This document shows, one piece after another, positions 1 to 55,979 of a stretch of DNA of 64,000 nt. The notes beneath the pieces are model-generated. The model ran no database searches. It had not been told where the DNA came from and saw nothing but the letters and a program-made list of their open reading frames with translations. A program made the position numbers and the translations under genes. This stretch comes from Nectonema munidae (taxonomy: Eukaryota > Nematomorpha > Nectonematoida > Nectonematidae): contig JAUIRK010000744.1 in assembly GCA_030549495.1 (NCBI GenBank), positions 1-64,000 on the forward strand, given 5' to 3'. Every line of letters starts with the position of its first letter. Position 1 is the stretch's first letter.

Positions 1-720
1 TAAATGATCTGTGCCTCAATTCATCTAAGTGTAAATACATGGTTTTTAGTAAGCGTAATAATAGTCCAACTCTTTTTTTTGAAACTTGGGGAGGCATACC
101 TAGAAAAATCTGAAACTTATAACTATTTAGGAACCTTTCCAAAATATTTATAAAATGGATTCCAATCTCAGTTTTTCTAAACACTATGATAAGGTTATAA
201 AAGATACGCTTGTAGCCATTGGAATACTGTTTAATATTAAAAACTTTTTTGATATGAAAACTCGAATAAATGTTTATTATGCAATTTTTCATTCCAGACT
301 TCTCTATTGTAACTTTATTTGGTGTTCATCTAGTGCTAATAAATTTTTTAAGTTACAAAAGAAATAAGATAAGGCGTTAAATATTATTTCAAATAAAGAC
401 CCGATATACGTAAGCAATTCGTTTAAAATACCACATCTAAAACAAATTAATCAAATACAATTAGCTACATTTATTTATAAATGTAAAAACTTTATCAATA
501 TTCTCAGTCCTATTTTTTCAGGGAACTAAAACTTTACTAATTATAACCTTCGTAATAAACATAATTTAAAAAATGTTAGATATAAGCGTGCCAAGTACAA
601 TAAGTTTTTTATTAAAAAGGGTATAAAGACATGGAATTGTTTACCGATAAATATAAGATTCTCAGGGAAAATAAAGATTTTCAAAAATAAATGTAAAAAA
701 TTTTTTATATAAAAATGAAT
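1..720 (+). mobile_element. LINE 3' end, reverse transcriptase C-terminal part, degraded
   Basis: Reading + strand frames gives the typical end of a Jockey/CR1-type non-LTR retrotransposon ORF2. A 'LNSSKCKYMVFSKR' stretch (about 20-75) is followed by 'YNYLGTF', then by an intact 70-residue piece at 155-367 with 'YYAIFHSRLLYCNFIWCSSS', a stretch known from the RT thumb region of such elements. The tail 'KGIKTWNCLPINIRF' ends in a stop near 712. At least two frame changes and a stop separate the pieces, so the copy is dead. Its 5' part lies outside the window. An AT-rich 3' flank follows. The clade (Jockey versus CR1) is an inference from general look only. Confidence 0.75.
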
Positions 721-1237
721 AAAAAGTTTTTATGTAAGAAAATATATATTTTTTTTCAAATTTGAATTTCAATAATATGATACTCGTATGTATTTTTCTT
801 TTCTTGTTTAAATAAGTGCTTTTGCGTTTTTTCTGACATAAAATAAGCTACGAAAAATAATTTCAAATTTCTCTACCAATTACAATCTCCTACAAAAATC
901 TAAGCAAGTTTCCAGTTTCCTCTTTTCAATCTCCTCTCTCTTCTTTCTCTATTCAACTTCCCTTCTCAAACAAGAATAGCTTATTTTGTGTTCTCTACTT
1001 ATATATACATTTATAAAAAAAATATATAAATACATGTATAATTAATCTTAGCATGTTATTGTAATTAATTGTTATGTAATATTTAGGAATTTTTTTTATA
1101 TACTTTATGTTTGTATTGATTTCATTCAATTGATCTTCGTTTTTAATCGTTTTCTCAGGATTTTTTTGCAACGTTTTGTTTTTGAACAATCTATTTTTAC
1201 ATATGTTGTTAAAATTTTTTTTGGTGTGACAAGAACC
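721..1237. other. AT-rich intergenic, nothing recognised
   Basis: About 500 bp of AT-rich sequence with a short pyrimidine-rich patch (about 900-970). The short reading frames look like chance. The first part may be the untranslated tail of the LINE to the left. Confidence 0.5.
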
Positions 1238-1397
1238 TAAAGGTAAAGGTAAAGGTACCCCGAGGTGTTTTCATCGAGAAGGCACAAATGCGCCACTTGT
1301 ATCGAACTATGAGGAAAGCACAGGCTTCATGCAGAATCGAACCCAAGACCTTGAGTTATCGAATCCAGCATCCAACCAACCCTACTCACGCCCCCTA
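1238..1397 (-). repeat. tRNA-derived SINE, TTTACC-tailed family, copy 1
   Basis: Read on the - strand this begins 'GGGCGTGAGTAGGGTTGG' (A-box-like), carries 'GGGTTCGATTCTGC' (pol III B box, consensus GGTTCGANTCC), continues through 'CTTTCCTCATAGTTCGATAC' and ends in a short TTTACC tail. Related copies lie at 3879, 11974, 35188, 36296 and 48613, which shows it is a dispersed family. A possible short duplication 'CCTAA' sits at both ends. No function beyond a mobile pol III-type element is implied. Confidence 0.75.
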
Positions 1398-3878
1398 ATT
1401 GGTTTGCTGCACCTTCTTTTTATATTTCAGATTATTTTTATAATTCTTTTTTCTAAAATAAATAATAAATAATAATAATAAATAATATAAATCTTAGAAA
1501 ATCGAGAATTACTTGGGATAATCTTTTTTTAATTCTAGAAAAAAATCCTAATGATTTCATATTTTTGAACGAACCTTCCTTTACAAAAATTCAATTCCTA
1601 GTATTCCTTTTAATGAAATACATTGGTTGAATGATTTTTTTTGAAATCGAACTGGAACTTACTAATGAGGTTACGGGATTCATGCTATGAATGAAACAAG
1701 TTTAGTGTGTAAAAATTATTCAAAGATTTTTGAATAGATTGGAATAATCAAAACCCGTCTATAATTTCCATTTTTGTTCTTATCATTTTTTTCAAAAAGA
1801 TATATTAATTAATCGCATTTATTCTTGGAAGATTTTTTTGGTTTCAATTTTTTTAATATTTCACATTATTCTTTTTTATAGTGTTTAAAATGTTACCTTT
1901 TTTCCAAGGCTAACTCAATTATATTTGATAAATTATAATATAAATTATTTTAAGATATTCGGGTAAATAATTTTGTTTTAATATTAAGAAGACTTTTTAT
2001 GATCATATTAAGATTAATTTTCAAAATATGTTTAAAAATTGCTTAAAAATCATTTTTCAATATTACTAGTTATAATCACTCACGTACCTAACATAACTTG
2101 GACCCGAGCGGATGTTAATTTTCCCATCATTTAAATGTTCTATGAATACTTCAAAACCGAAAATTTCATAATAAAATTATATTTATATATATGCAGGCCC
2201 TTAGCCAATAAATTTATGAAAAAACAAAAACAATAGCAATGGGGTTCCAAAATCTTTATATCTTATTATATCTCTATAATATTTATTTCATCCGTCATCT
2301 ATATAAAAGACTGACTCGTTAAGATTAGGCACATTTACAAAATTAATGTTATTTTATCTAAAAGTTAAAATTCTTTTAGAAATTTTATTAATTTGAAAAA
2401 TTTATAGAATGGGGGCTATAACTTCCTCTTACCCTTCCATGGCTATAGCCCTGTAATAGGTATGCAAAATAACAAATGTAGAATACCAATATTACATTAC
2501 TATTAATGCCTATAATATTTAAATTATACGCTTTAATAGTAATAGTAGTTGTTTTTTCAGAGATATCCTTCTCAGCAACATAAATTATTATCTCCTATTA
2601 AGGATATATTATACAAATAAATTGTCTCATCCTGAACGCAGCGTCCCTTTTTTCCACTCTTGGAAAGCCACTGGTTATAATCAAAAGAGTTCAGCATAAA
2701 CTTTTTAACATTTGTATCCTTTGTTATTGTTCAATGTACCCTCCTAATATGTGGTAAAATTTTTCATCTATTAAAAATTGTGGGAAGAATATTTTGATTT
2801 TTGATGTATATTTATAAAATAATATCTTATTTAATTAATATTGAGTTGTGAAGTCTCCGTAATTAAAGTTTTTGGAATGTAATTAAAAATTATCTTCAAA
2901 ATTTGTTCTGTATAAAATTTTATAAAAATTATTCTTATGACGTAGTATTTTATTTTGATAGTTTATACGATTAGTGTGTTTTTCTTTTTGTTATATCTAA
3001 ATAGTACTTCTTGCTTTATTTTAGATAGGATAATCAATATAATCATAGCTGTCATATGAACATTTTTTTATTCCTTAGAGAAATAGCTAATATAAAAAAT
3101 ACATGAAAATAAAAAAGTAATTTTGTATTAAAAATATGGAATAATTAATGATGTTTGGAAGGTGTCCACTCTGACTCCTTTATGTTAAGGCCCTGGACAC
3201 TTGGTTAAGAGTGACCTCAAAGGGTAAGTGATATGTAAAACTGGAACATCTGGCAGCGTTAGTAAGAGTGAAAAAAACAAATATACCCGCATAAAAAATG
3301 AATACCTTTGTTATAACTTCTTAATAAAATTGATACAAAATTCATGTCATCTGTAAGTGATATCTTCTTATGAAACTTTTTTTTTCAAAAAGTACTTTTA
3401 GTAGATTAACATTATTTTAAAGATATAGAAGTCGGAATCGTTATCGGAATCGAATTGCATAGTGCTGCTCTTTCATTTTGTCAAGCAATGCATCGCAACT
3501 GATTTTGTTCTTAACCAGTTCATGACTCTAGTTTGGAAACACCCAGCACCTGTTCAACTCCATCACCCGAGACAAGTATTAGAGAAAGGTTAATTCGTTC
3601 ATGGGATTCTAGATCTTTTATTAACTTACCTTCACAGTGAAGAAATAGTGGAATAAATGCTATAAATTCAGATCGATGATTGTTTGCTGCCGAATTTCTG
3701 TTTATATCAGGGGCGGGGCTAAAACTCAATCATTCACTCAAATTATTCTCTCCTATTATTTTGAAATTATATTGAGAACAGTCGGTTCCATTTTAAAATA
3801 GTGAAAATTGCTTTATTAGTTTATTTTGCCTCCTTTCTCTCTTATGTTAATTATGTAGCAAATTTTTCAATTTTGAGT
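1398..3878. other. AT-rich intergenic, no gene seen
   Basis: About 2.5 kb without a recognisable gene, RNA or element end. A 'GGTGTCCA' / 'TGGACACTTGG' inverted pair sits at about 3161-3205. The 69-codon frame at 3520-3729 (- strand) resembles nothing I know and is probably chance. Confidence 0.5.
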
Positions 3879-4023
3879 AAAAGGTAAGGTCAGCGGGTGT
3901 ATTTTCATTGACAAGGTACTGATGTATTGCTTATGTCAAACTGAACAAATTCGTATCGTTGAGGAATCGAATCCAGAGGCTTCCGTGCTGAGTCCATCTC
4001 AATCAACCTGTCATGCCACCCAT
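3879..4023 (-). repeat. tRNA-derived SINE, diverged copy 2
   Basis: On the - strand it has an A-box-like 'TGGCATGACAGGTTGATTG', a B box 'GGATTCGATTCC', and ends in an ACCTTACCTTTT tail, so it has the same layout and orientation as the copy at 1238. Divergence is high, so it may be an older insertion or a sister family. Confidence 0.6.
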
Positions 4024-5722
4024 AGCTGTAGGGGATACGTGAAATTAGTTTTCAAAAAACTTAAGATATGCTGTAAAAATTTTTAGTTTTTGTTGAATCT
4101 CTATAACTTTTTCTGATAGACTTTTTTTTCCTTATAAGTTATAAAAGGCAAATCATTGCAAAATGTTAAAAGTTATTTTTTTTTGTAGATTTTTGTAGCT
4201 TGCACCAATTTAGCTTTTAAACTATTTTTGAATGATGCTGAGAAAAATGAAATAATGCAATCTTAATTTATTGTTTTATTTTTGTTTGCACAATTATAAC
4301 TTTATTTTATACCCTTGCCCCTGAATCAATCACATTTTTTCATATAAACATCGCAGGGTGTATAGTAGACTCTTTGCCTTCAGACAACATTCACTCATAT
4401 AAAACTATCCAACCTTCAGTTATTTGTTTTCAGTTGTTTTCTCTATGAATCAAATATCGTTTCATCAATTCCTGTAATGTGCCTGATAGTCTACTTCATT
4501 TTCAAATGAAAAGCTTATTGGCTCCCCCCCTTTCTCCAACAATTTTGGATTTTTTTAAACAAGTGTATATTCGATATGCAAATTTAATTAAAATATTTTC
4601 GCTGGAAGTATAGTATTCAAATTCACCAATTTTGTAAAAAAAAAATTAAGTAGTCTTATAAATTTAGGACTTTAGGTATGCGCTGAATACACTCTATTTT
4701 AAGGATTACTTGAATATTTGGTCTCCCGTGGTATTTCCAGACCACTAATTTTGAAAATTGTGGCAAAAAAATTTCGCCCCCCAATAATTTTGAGGATGTG
4801 CGTTTATATTCACAACACTAGCATCATTGCCAGGCCTGAAAGTCGTTTCATTAAAGTAATGGTTTTCGTTGGTAACATATTTATCATATTCAAAGCTTTT
4901 GTAAATCCTGGAAACCGCTGCGAGAGAAGGAAATCTGTCCTTTGAGATTGTCATCTTGAACATTAGATCTACATGATCAATGTCAAACATCATCAAGTCT
5001 ATCACTAAGCTCGATCACTTCAAACTTGTGGTCAGAAGTTTCATTATTTTTGTGTTTTGTACAGCTTTCCAATCAAGCACGAACTGGTTGTCAGCCTAAT
5101 TCAGATACACCTTCAACAGCTTGTCCACTGGTATCTAACAGTGTTTTTTCCACTTTGTGGAGATTTATCAAGTTTCAAAGGTTCTGTCGATGTGATGGCA
5201 GTCTTGCGCTGAAAATTACATCTTATGAACCAAACAAATATACTTTCTGTTTTCTAGTTCTCCATGAATTATTGATATCATAAACTAGAGAATAAAAAAT
5301 GTATCTTTATGATTTAACCGTGTATCGGAAACACATAATAGATATGTACACATGAATTTAAGGACAACGTACTTTTTAAATCTTCAATGCTAGAGGGCCA
5401 CCCCTAAAATTTGTTGAATTATAAAAATATTTGGCACAGAGTGTTTCTTTCATCAATGTAGCAGAGTTTAAATTAAAATCGTAATCCTTAAGGGCCACCC
5501 TATCAACACATATTATAGATGAGTTCAACACATTTTGTTACCAAGACATTTCGTATATGAGGTGGTCATTTCGTACCCAACGTTTAAAACAAACTTGGTT
5601 TGAAACGCCCAAAACTAGTCTCCCAATGTCTCGGGTACAATGGTACTAAATCTCTTGCACCGAATATAGATATATGGAGACATTGTGTAGCAAATCATTA
5701 TAATACTACTATTAATTTATAA
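4024..5722. other. Intergenic, no gene recognised
   Basis: AT-rich, with overlapping short frames on both strands at 4718-5283 (up to 86 codons). I could not match them to a family. A slightly higher GC content there could mark a decayed element. Two copies of 'GGGCCACCC' occur at about 5395 and 5493. Confidence 0.4.
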
Positions 5723-6070
5723 CAGGGATGTGCACATAAGAAAATAAAAAGAGCCATGAATTCGTATAAAGAGCTTATTGATATAAAATTGTAACAATTG
5801 AAAACTATTTTTCTCTCATTTAAAACCAAACAAATTTTCATTTTTGCAAAATGTTTAGTGTATACCTGAGCTTTGGTGTCATGAAAAAAGGTTCTGAAAA
5901 TATTGAACTTATATTCCGCTAAAAACTAGTTTCTAATGAGATAAAATAGAATTATTTTTAATTTAACTCTAAATACAAATTAGAGAAAAAAGAGCTGAAT
6001 GAGATAGGAGAGCTTAAACAAGAGAAGAGAGCTTGAGTGAAAGATCCCCCCCCCCGTATGTGCGCCCCTG
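5723..6070. mobile_element. TIR element (hAT-like MITE), 348 bp
   Basis: Left end 'CAGGGATGTGCACATAAG' and right end (reverse complement) 'CAGGGGCGCACATACG' form imperfect terminal inverted repeats, with a C-run just inside the right end. There is no coding capacity. No clean 8-bp target duplication is visible, so assignment to hAT rests only on the CAGGG start and the style of the ends. Confidence 0.6.
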
Positions 6071-6581
6071 TTGTAGACAACTTTCATATTTAGTTCGTTG
6101 TGTTCACTTTTAGCTATAGCCTTTATATGTTCTATCGAAGTTTTCATATCTATTTGATCTACTGATAAGTTGTTTAGCTGAGAATATTTCTTTAGTTCAT
6201 TTAATTTAACTTAGCTTCATTTCCCCTACTCACATGCTTCCTGAAAAGTTTGGGGATCAAGTATATGAATAATAAATTAAAGATCCTTTAATGCTTTGCT
6301 TTTTCTACAGAAAATGTTGATCTACATTATCAACACAAAACTTGGTATTTCAGTTTACTATTGCTTGTATTATAAAGTGCTTTGTATCCATCAGGTTAAT
6401 TTATCAACACCTTTCAAAATAGGACGTGATAATTTGGATGAAAAATAAGTGAATTGCTTCTCTTGCATATTTTCAAATTTAAGACAAACGTTTTAATTAA
6501 AGCCAATTATTTTGTTCTTCAAAGTTTAACTCTTTTGTTTTATTTTTTACGTAGAATGTTATAGCGTTGGAAAACAACAAC
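6071..6581 (+). promoter_or_regulatory. Upstream region of OGDH with probable 5'UTR splice acceptor
   Basis: Just before the OGDH start codon, a pyrimidine-rich run leads to an AG at 6553-6554, which looks like a 3' splice site. The coding first exon then starts at 6555 with a short 5'UTR, and a non-coding exon would lie further upstream. No core promoter motif is clear enough to call. The rest is AT-rich. Confidence 0.4.
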
Positions 6582-50074
<43,493 letters not shown>

Positions 50075-50183
50075 AGCTCATAATGTGTGGCGGTCTCGAA
50101 ATACGCATTCGCAGTTTAAATTACTCGGTGTGCATGCTTTAATCTTTTCACAGTGCCTTAAAAAGTAGATAGATAAATAACGA

Positions 50184-50189
50184 TTTATT
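50184..50189 (-). terminator. Likely poly(A) signal of torsin
   Basis: AATAAA on the - strand, about 85 bases past the torsin stop. It lies inside the likely OGDH 3'UTR, so the two transcripts probably overlap by about 100 bases. Confidence 0.55.
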
Positions 50190-50259
50190 TTAAACTAACG
50201 ATCAATACTTATTATTTACATTCATTCATATTGATATCATATGCGATCTTTAGTGCGCC

Positions 50260-50265
50260 AATAAA
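50260..50265 (+). terminator. Likely poly(A) signal of OGDH
   Basis: AATAAA, 186 bases after the OGDH stop and the first such hexamer on this strand after it. Cleavage 10-30 bases later would fall inside the end of the torsin coding region, which is on the other strand. Confidence 0.55.
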
Positions 50266-50273
50266 GAAAGTGA

Positions 50274-51377
50274 CTATTGCATAGCATTCTTTTGGTGTTC
50301 TTGTGTGTACGCTCTCGTGTGCAGGAACAAGTTGACTTTCTGCGAAATTCTCTTACATCCTGACTTCGAGTAAAGTTTCGTGTCTTGTGGAAAGTAGGAT
50401 AGGGAGTCTGCCAAATCTTCGATCTCTGCATCTGGGACTTGCGCTTTCGTAACGTTAAATAGGGTTAAGTAATCGCGTATACACAATTTAACGTGTTTGC
50501 GTTCTAGAGGCAGAAATGGAATGAAGAAGTCAATGAGGTATCTGTCAATCAAAGAGCTTTGTCCTAGTCCGCCAGCCTTCACGTTGAAAGCAGACATCGC
50601 TATATTTTCATCAAAGTGTGGCAGCTTCATTTCTTCTCGCTGCTTTCCCTTTTGCCAAAATTCGAGTGCGATCTTGGTAATGGATGTGGCGCCGCTATTA
50701 CTTATAAAAACGAAGATGCAGTGTTTGAAGCTTAAGCCGTCTACAAGTTCGTAAGAGTCGAGGTATGGCTTCAAAACTTCCAGAAGCTGAGAAGGCATTT
50801 TGTCCACTTCATCTAGTATGAAGAATTGATGAGGACACTCACTCACATTTCCCTTGATCCATCTTCTAATTTGGTCGCTGTATCGTGGAACGAAAGAAGC
50901 ATGTGGAAAGTGGTGTGATGCGATCCAGAGGTGGACGTACTTGCTTCGCATCCCCAACTTGTAGAGACTTTTGGCCAAGATCTCACTCACGTAATTCTTT
51001 CCGCAGCCGGTCCAACCGTGCAAGGATAGGGCTAGTGCTTTGTTACTCTTGCTAGAGATTTGGTTGTGTCTATGCGCTAATATTGCCTTCGGCATAATTT
51101 CTACGACAATGTGCTGGCCATACAGTTTTGAGCGCAGTTCTTCATGGAAGAGAACACCTGGGTTGTCTGAATTGATCCAAGCGGAGTCACAACACTCAAA
51201 TTTGCCAGTAGAGCATTTGATAACATCTTTGCCATAATAAAAAATGGAAGAAAGTGCTCCAATGCCCAGAGAAACTGTAGTAATCGTGATAGGATCAATT
51301 GAAGAGACACGACAGAAATACTGCAGAAGAATCAGCAAGAAAAGGCTTTTGGACATGAAAGTTAGTTGGAAACTCAA
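50274..51377 (-). CDS. Torsin: Torsin, ER-lumen AAA+ ATPase
   Basis: A single intact frame of 367 residues. Torsins are AAA+ proteins of the ER lumen and nuclear envelope whose ATPase activity depends on partner membrane proteins (LAP1/LULL1 type). They are linked to nuclear-envelope and membrane-lipid homeostasis. The N-terminus has a hydrophobic signal (about residues 11-22). Walker A is 'GWTGCGKN' (121-128) with the torsin-typical Asn after Lys. Walker B is 'FFILDE' (185-190), sensor 1 'ISNSGA' (225-230), and 'GCKRISQK' (340-347) has the conserved sensor-2 Cys. Two N-glycosylation sites (NVS 177, NVT 308) fit a lumenal protein. An in-frame Met at residue 8 is another possible start. No introns, unlike its neighbour OGDH, so an old retrocopy is possible, but all key residues are intact. 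It is convergent with OGDH, with stop codons 199 bp apart. Confidence 0.93.
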   Translation of the reverse strand: MSFQLTFMSKSLFLLILLQYFCRVSSIDPITITTVSLGIGALSSIFYYGKDVIKCSTGKFECCDSAWINSDNPGVLFHEELRSKLYGQHIVVEIMPKAILAHRHNQISSKSNKALALSLHGWTGCGKNYVSEILAKSLYKLGMRSKYVHLWIASHHFPHASFVPRYSDQIRRWIKGNVSECPHQFFILDEVDKMPSQLLEVLKPYLDSYELVDGLSFKHCIFVFISNSGATSITKIALEFWQKGKQREEMKLPHFDENIAMSAFNVKAGGLGQSSLIDRYLIDFFIPFLPLERKHVKLCIRDYLTLFNVTKAQVPDAEIEDLADSLSYFPQDTKLYSKSGCKRISQKVNLFLHTRAYTQEHQKNAMQ

Positions 51378-52499
51378 AGTTAATGGCGCAGAGGTCTAGA
51401 GGGTAAAGCATTGGTTATCGTGATTATTATCAATGCTCTGAGCATTCACGGCATTAACTGTGATATAAATAATATAAACAGGGGTATATGCTGTTGTTTT
51501 AACTAATTCATCGCTATATAGTATATATATATATAATTCATGTTAGTGAATGAATTAATCGACTTCCCATTGTCCAAACTTTAAAATAACCATGTTTCGT
51601 TTGTTGCACAACTTTTGCTGATTAATAATTACGGCATGTACTGGCGTATCATACGACTTTTCAAGACAATTTTCAATCTAAATTTGTAATTTACTAGAAC
51701 TATTGTGAGTTAGAGCACAGATGGAGATATATAAAATACAGAAATAGGAAGTCTTTTAAAAATTTTGTTTGATATGGTGACTCCGACTCTAGTTTAATAT
51801 ATGATTAAAGCATCTATATTCGATTTCAGGAAACAGAAACAGTATATATACATGGTTTTATAAACTAAGGATGTTCCTGCCACCATGAAACACCAGAGCA
51901 ATTAAAAACGCTCATTTTTGTTAGGAGCGAACTAAAACTGGGATTATAAGATTCTCATTGATAGACTAAATTCGTCTCAAACTTTGTTTTTTGACGTTTT
52001 GAGCTGTTTTTAGGCTTTGATGCTAGCTATAAAAATTGGAGTCAAATTTAAAGGAGTAAAATTATTTCAAATTCAAATATTTAATAGTTAAAACAAACTT
52101 GCTAAAATGCTGTGAATTTATTTTCAAAAAAAAGTTCAATTATTCCTTCCTTCCTTCATTGTGACTCTAAGATCACATTTAAATTATTCTTAAATCAGAG
52201 AAAAGTTGTTCCACACTTGAGGTTTGCGGGACCCACATATAAATTGCTGGCGTGGGTCATTTGTCCAAATCTTAGTGTGGTGCGGGTGTAGTTTCAATAT
52301 TAGTACTACGTGTTAATGCTAGTTAACTTATAAAATTGCGAGTATTTACGAATAAATTCTTTAAAAAGCGTAAATTTATAAGGTCTTCACGATGAAACAA
52401 GTAATCGACAAAGATTTATTTAAGTTATAACGTGCTCTGTTAGATTTTCGGTGGTATACAAATATATCAAAAAGTATTGATTGAGGGATTGTGCGTATT
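51378..52499. other. Torsin upstream region, AT-rich
   Basis: Torsin's promoter should lie here, but no core element is clear. A (TA)n run lies at about 51518-51533. A GC-richer patch near 52225-52290 resembles one at 54170-54240 and may be a worn repeat. Confidence 0.4.
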
Positions 52500-53725
52500 T
52501 AATTGTATTGTGAGGTGACGTTTATTCAGAGTAAATCACTAATTATGTGTGCCAGCCAGGCATTGAAGATTGCGCTATCCTTCAACATTCCCCATATTTC
52601 TTTATTTGATCAAAATTAATAGAACACCAAAGACAGTCGTTATACAGTCAGCCACTTGCACAAAGTGAGGAATGCATAATTGAGTCAATTCTCCTCTTTC
52701 CAACATGGTGTTGTCATACTTTGCTGTTTTCATTCCCAGTTGTGACAATTGCTCTCTGAATTTATTTTACCATTTTCGTCCGGCTTCAAAACCGTGCACA
52801 CATTTTTGAAGGAGCCACAGGGAATTTACATTAGCTTCCAATCGAGGTTTTAAGTAAACATTTCTTTCATCATCTTTAAAAAGTTTATACGTTATTTTGT
52901 CACCTCTTTCTGGTATACTTATCTTAGACTCTGGCTTTCCAGTTTCTTGGTTTGTTGTATCTTCATTGTGGTTAAACGGTTGATCGCCGTCATCTTGAAC
53001 CTGTTAGAAGTCTTGTTCTATATTCGGGATTTGTCTTTCTTCTATTGACATCAATCTACAAGGGTGAACTCGTATATATGATCTTCCATGCTTTATTAGA
53101 AGCTGTTTGCCATTTTTTTGCAGGACCTTGCCAGATTGAAGAAGTTTCTTTTGTAGTAGACATTTCGACCAATACAATAAATCTGATCTACGTATGAACG
53201 TGTTTTCTTTGATAGAGCTCTTTTAAGTTATTCTGAAGATTCTTCTTTCAATACTTGTCTAGCTTTGTGAACTGCCTCCAAATTATCCCTAAGCAATTGG
53301 CTGTAAAATTGAGAATCGTTAGCTGGGAGTTGATGGAAATGGTAGGCTTGGATTTTTCCCAAACACCAATACATTTGGGCTAAAGCCATATACATTCGAC
53401 AAAGCGTTTCTAGCAGCAACGTCCCAATGTATTGCAATATCCATGTTGATGCCTTCTCCCATCATGTTTTCAACGGTCTGTCAGCATATGATTGTTTTTT
53501 TCTATCAGACCATTGGACCAAGGAGATTCGGCTGCGGTGGTTTTGACAGTGATATTGAGCTTATTGCAAAGATCTCGAAATTCTTGATTGTTAAATTCAC
53601 CTCCATTGTTTGATAGGAAGCATTGTGGAGTTTATTCAGAGTGCGTGAGCAAAGTGAACTTATCACACTAAATATGTGCGGTAGGGCAGGCATTGTACAT
53701 TGCGATGCCCTTCAACAGTTCATTC
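52500..53725 (-). mobile_element. Ty1/Copia-type retroelement fossil
   Basis: On the - strand the integrase core ('AESPWSNGLIEKNN' region) comes first, followed by an integrase C-terminal part and then by reverse-transcriptase-like sequence. This order (integrase before RT) is that of Ty1/Copia elements. Related stretches of about 80 bp near 52508-52580 and 53630-53722, in the same orientation, may be parts of terminal repeats. Only part of the element is present. It is clearly broken, with several interruptions, and is old. Gag and RNase H parts were not seen. Confidence 0.6.
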
Positions 53726-55979
53726 ATAGCTCATATCCGATTATATAAAGTCTAACATCAGTAAATGCATCACGCACAAAGACACTTTTATATCACCAAA
53801 GCTCCATTTACTTACTTATTTACACAAAGTACACTTTTCATTGCATATACAATGCATTATATTGAAGGCATTTTCCTACACGTTCTGTTGTTGGCCGTAA
53901 TGTTTTATGCATGGTGATGCTGGGGAGCGCAACTTCAGTCTTGCTGGCCATCTTATTTCTGCAGGATCAGCTTTAAAAAGCCAAAACGTCCATGATATTC
54001 TATTTTAAAAGAGCGCTGTAAATAATAAAATTTGCTTTTAAATCTAACATCATAAAAATTCAATATATACATACAAACAAACTGTTTTTAATTGTGTTCT
54101 TTCTCTATCAAAATGAAATAAAGTTGGGCGATTGAAGGTTAAATTTGAAATTGCGGATCTTAAAATATTAAGTGTGAGGTGGTTGCGTGGTTTTTTGCGG
54201 GTGCAAAATAATTGCTGGTTGTATGTGTCAAAGATTGAAAAATGAAGTTAGTCTAATGTGATCTGTACCTCAAAAAAGAAGCTCGCATGATACAAGAAAT
54301 TTATATGATGAAATGATGTTTTGGAAAGAATTTTAACTCTAGGAAAGCCAATTTTTCGTAGCTAAAAAGTCATTAGAAAAAATAAAGCAACTTTTTGCTA
54401 TAAAATAGACCAAAACTTTATATTACCTTAAAAAATAAACATTAACTAGTTTGTGCATTATTATAAGTAAAACAGAGCTAAAGCTGCTTCTTTTCACACT
54501 TTATCTCAGGGGTTCCATAAAACACGTCTAGTCCATCGAGATAGAACATTGAATTATCTTACTTCACAAAATTTGAATAAATTTAAATGCTCAAAAATAT
54601 TTAATGTGTGAAAAAACAGAGCATCTTAAAAAAATTTCTTTCTGACTGAAGAAAGTTGTGGGCTTCATGCCACTCCATGGCTTTTCTAGTGTCGGTCGCA
54701 CATAATGCGAGATCACATAATATACACGAGTATATGTGGTAAGTCTTCTATGTATTTAGGTGCTTAGTTGTAAGCATTACTGGGCTTAACCAAAAAATGT
54801 GCTAGATCAAATTAATCGCATAGGCTTTCTTGCTTGACTTAAAATTTTATTCTTTGAAAATTTTATAAAGATACTAATTTTAAAAAATTTAAAATTTAGT
54901 GCTATTGGCAATTCTTTTCCGAACACTTTGCTACCGGATCTCTCGTTTCTAGAACAGTCCGCTACTACTAGACCATTTCGCTACCAGTGATTAGTTACTT
55001 ACTTACCTACGGAAAAAATTAAATACTTAACTAAAGAAAAATTATTAACAAACCGAACCACACCGCCCATCAATTATCACATACACTTTTAGTGTTTTGA
55101 TATTCAACATGACCGTTAGCAAAGCCTTTAGGAGCGAATTGCTCACTAGTAAACTGACCAGCCAACATTAAATATATAAGCAAAAGTTCATTTTCAAAGG
55201 CATAATAATTGGATGCCTTATTCTTGTGGAGTTTTGAAAGGCGCTAATAAAGATCCTGTAAAGTATGAAGTGTGAATTCAAGCTGTTCAAAAATTGAACT
55301 ATCATTTCTAAAAGGAGTAGTTGAGTCTTTTGGAGAATTCTTTTCCAATCCACGTCACTGGTCTATTAGATGAAGTGCGATCATAACAACAACATTAAAT
55401 TCTTGCTTATTTAATTTTACTCCAATGAATTATCTGAATGCATCACTCCTCTCAGCACAGACCATTTATATGGCCTTCGAAGACAGGTTAATGGAAAAAA
55501 ATCTCCATATCCTTTGTTATGTCACAAAAATCTTGCAAAAAGAGAAACACCATGATGCTGTTGATAAAATCAAAAAGAGTAATACGAATATGACATTGAA
55601 AAATCCATTTTTCGGTTGTAAAAGATATTGAACCTCTTCAATAATAAATTCGCGACTTCAATCTTCCCTCAATGTTTTTTTGGACACTTATTTTATTTCA
55701 AGATTGGCTCAAAGCTCGGATGAGGTAAAATAGTCAAAATCAATTTCGAAAAGAAATATAGAAAATCTACTATTCGATCCAGCTGTTCTAAAAAAAATAG
55801 GACTAAACTACAAGATAGTTTTGATAACTTCAGATTATTTATAACACAAACACGAATTCTTTATATATATAATGCTACTAAATTGAGAATGCAAGAAAAT
55901 AGTACGTACGTTTTGCCTAGAATTATACTTGAGGATAATGCAAGAGTTATTTAGAAGCCCAAACATCAAATCTCTTTAC
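53726..55979. other. Intergenic, mostly unassigned
   Basis: AT-rich. Short frames at 55168-55353 (-) and 55425-55631 (+) have no family features I know. The second could be an outer part of the piggyBac element that follows. 54900-55000 contains repeated 'TTTGCTACC/TTTCGCTACC' phrases that look like transposon ends. Confidence 0.4.

Noticed and set aside
4718-5283. Overlapping 75-86-codon frames on both strands as a possible host gene
   Set aside because: No conserved motif, splice structure or partner exon was found. Left as unassigned intergenic sequence.
50497-51237. + strand frames inside the torsin region
   Set aside because: They are antisense shadows of the torsin frame and encode nothing recognisable.
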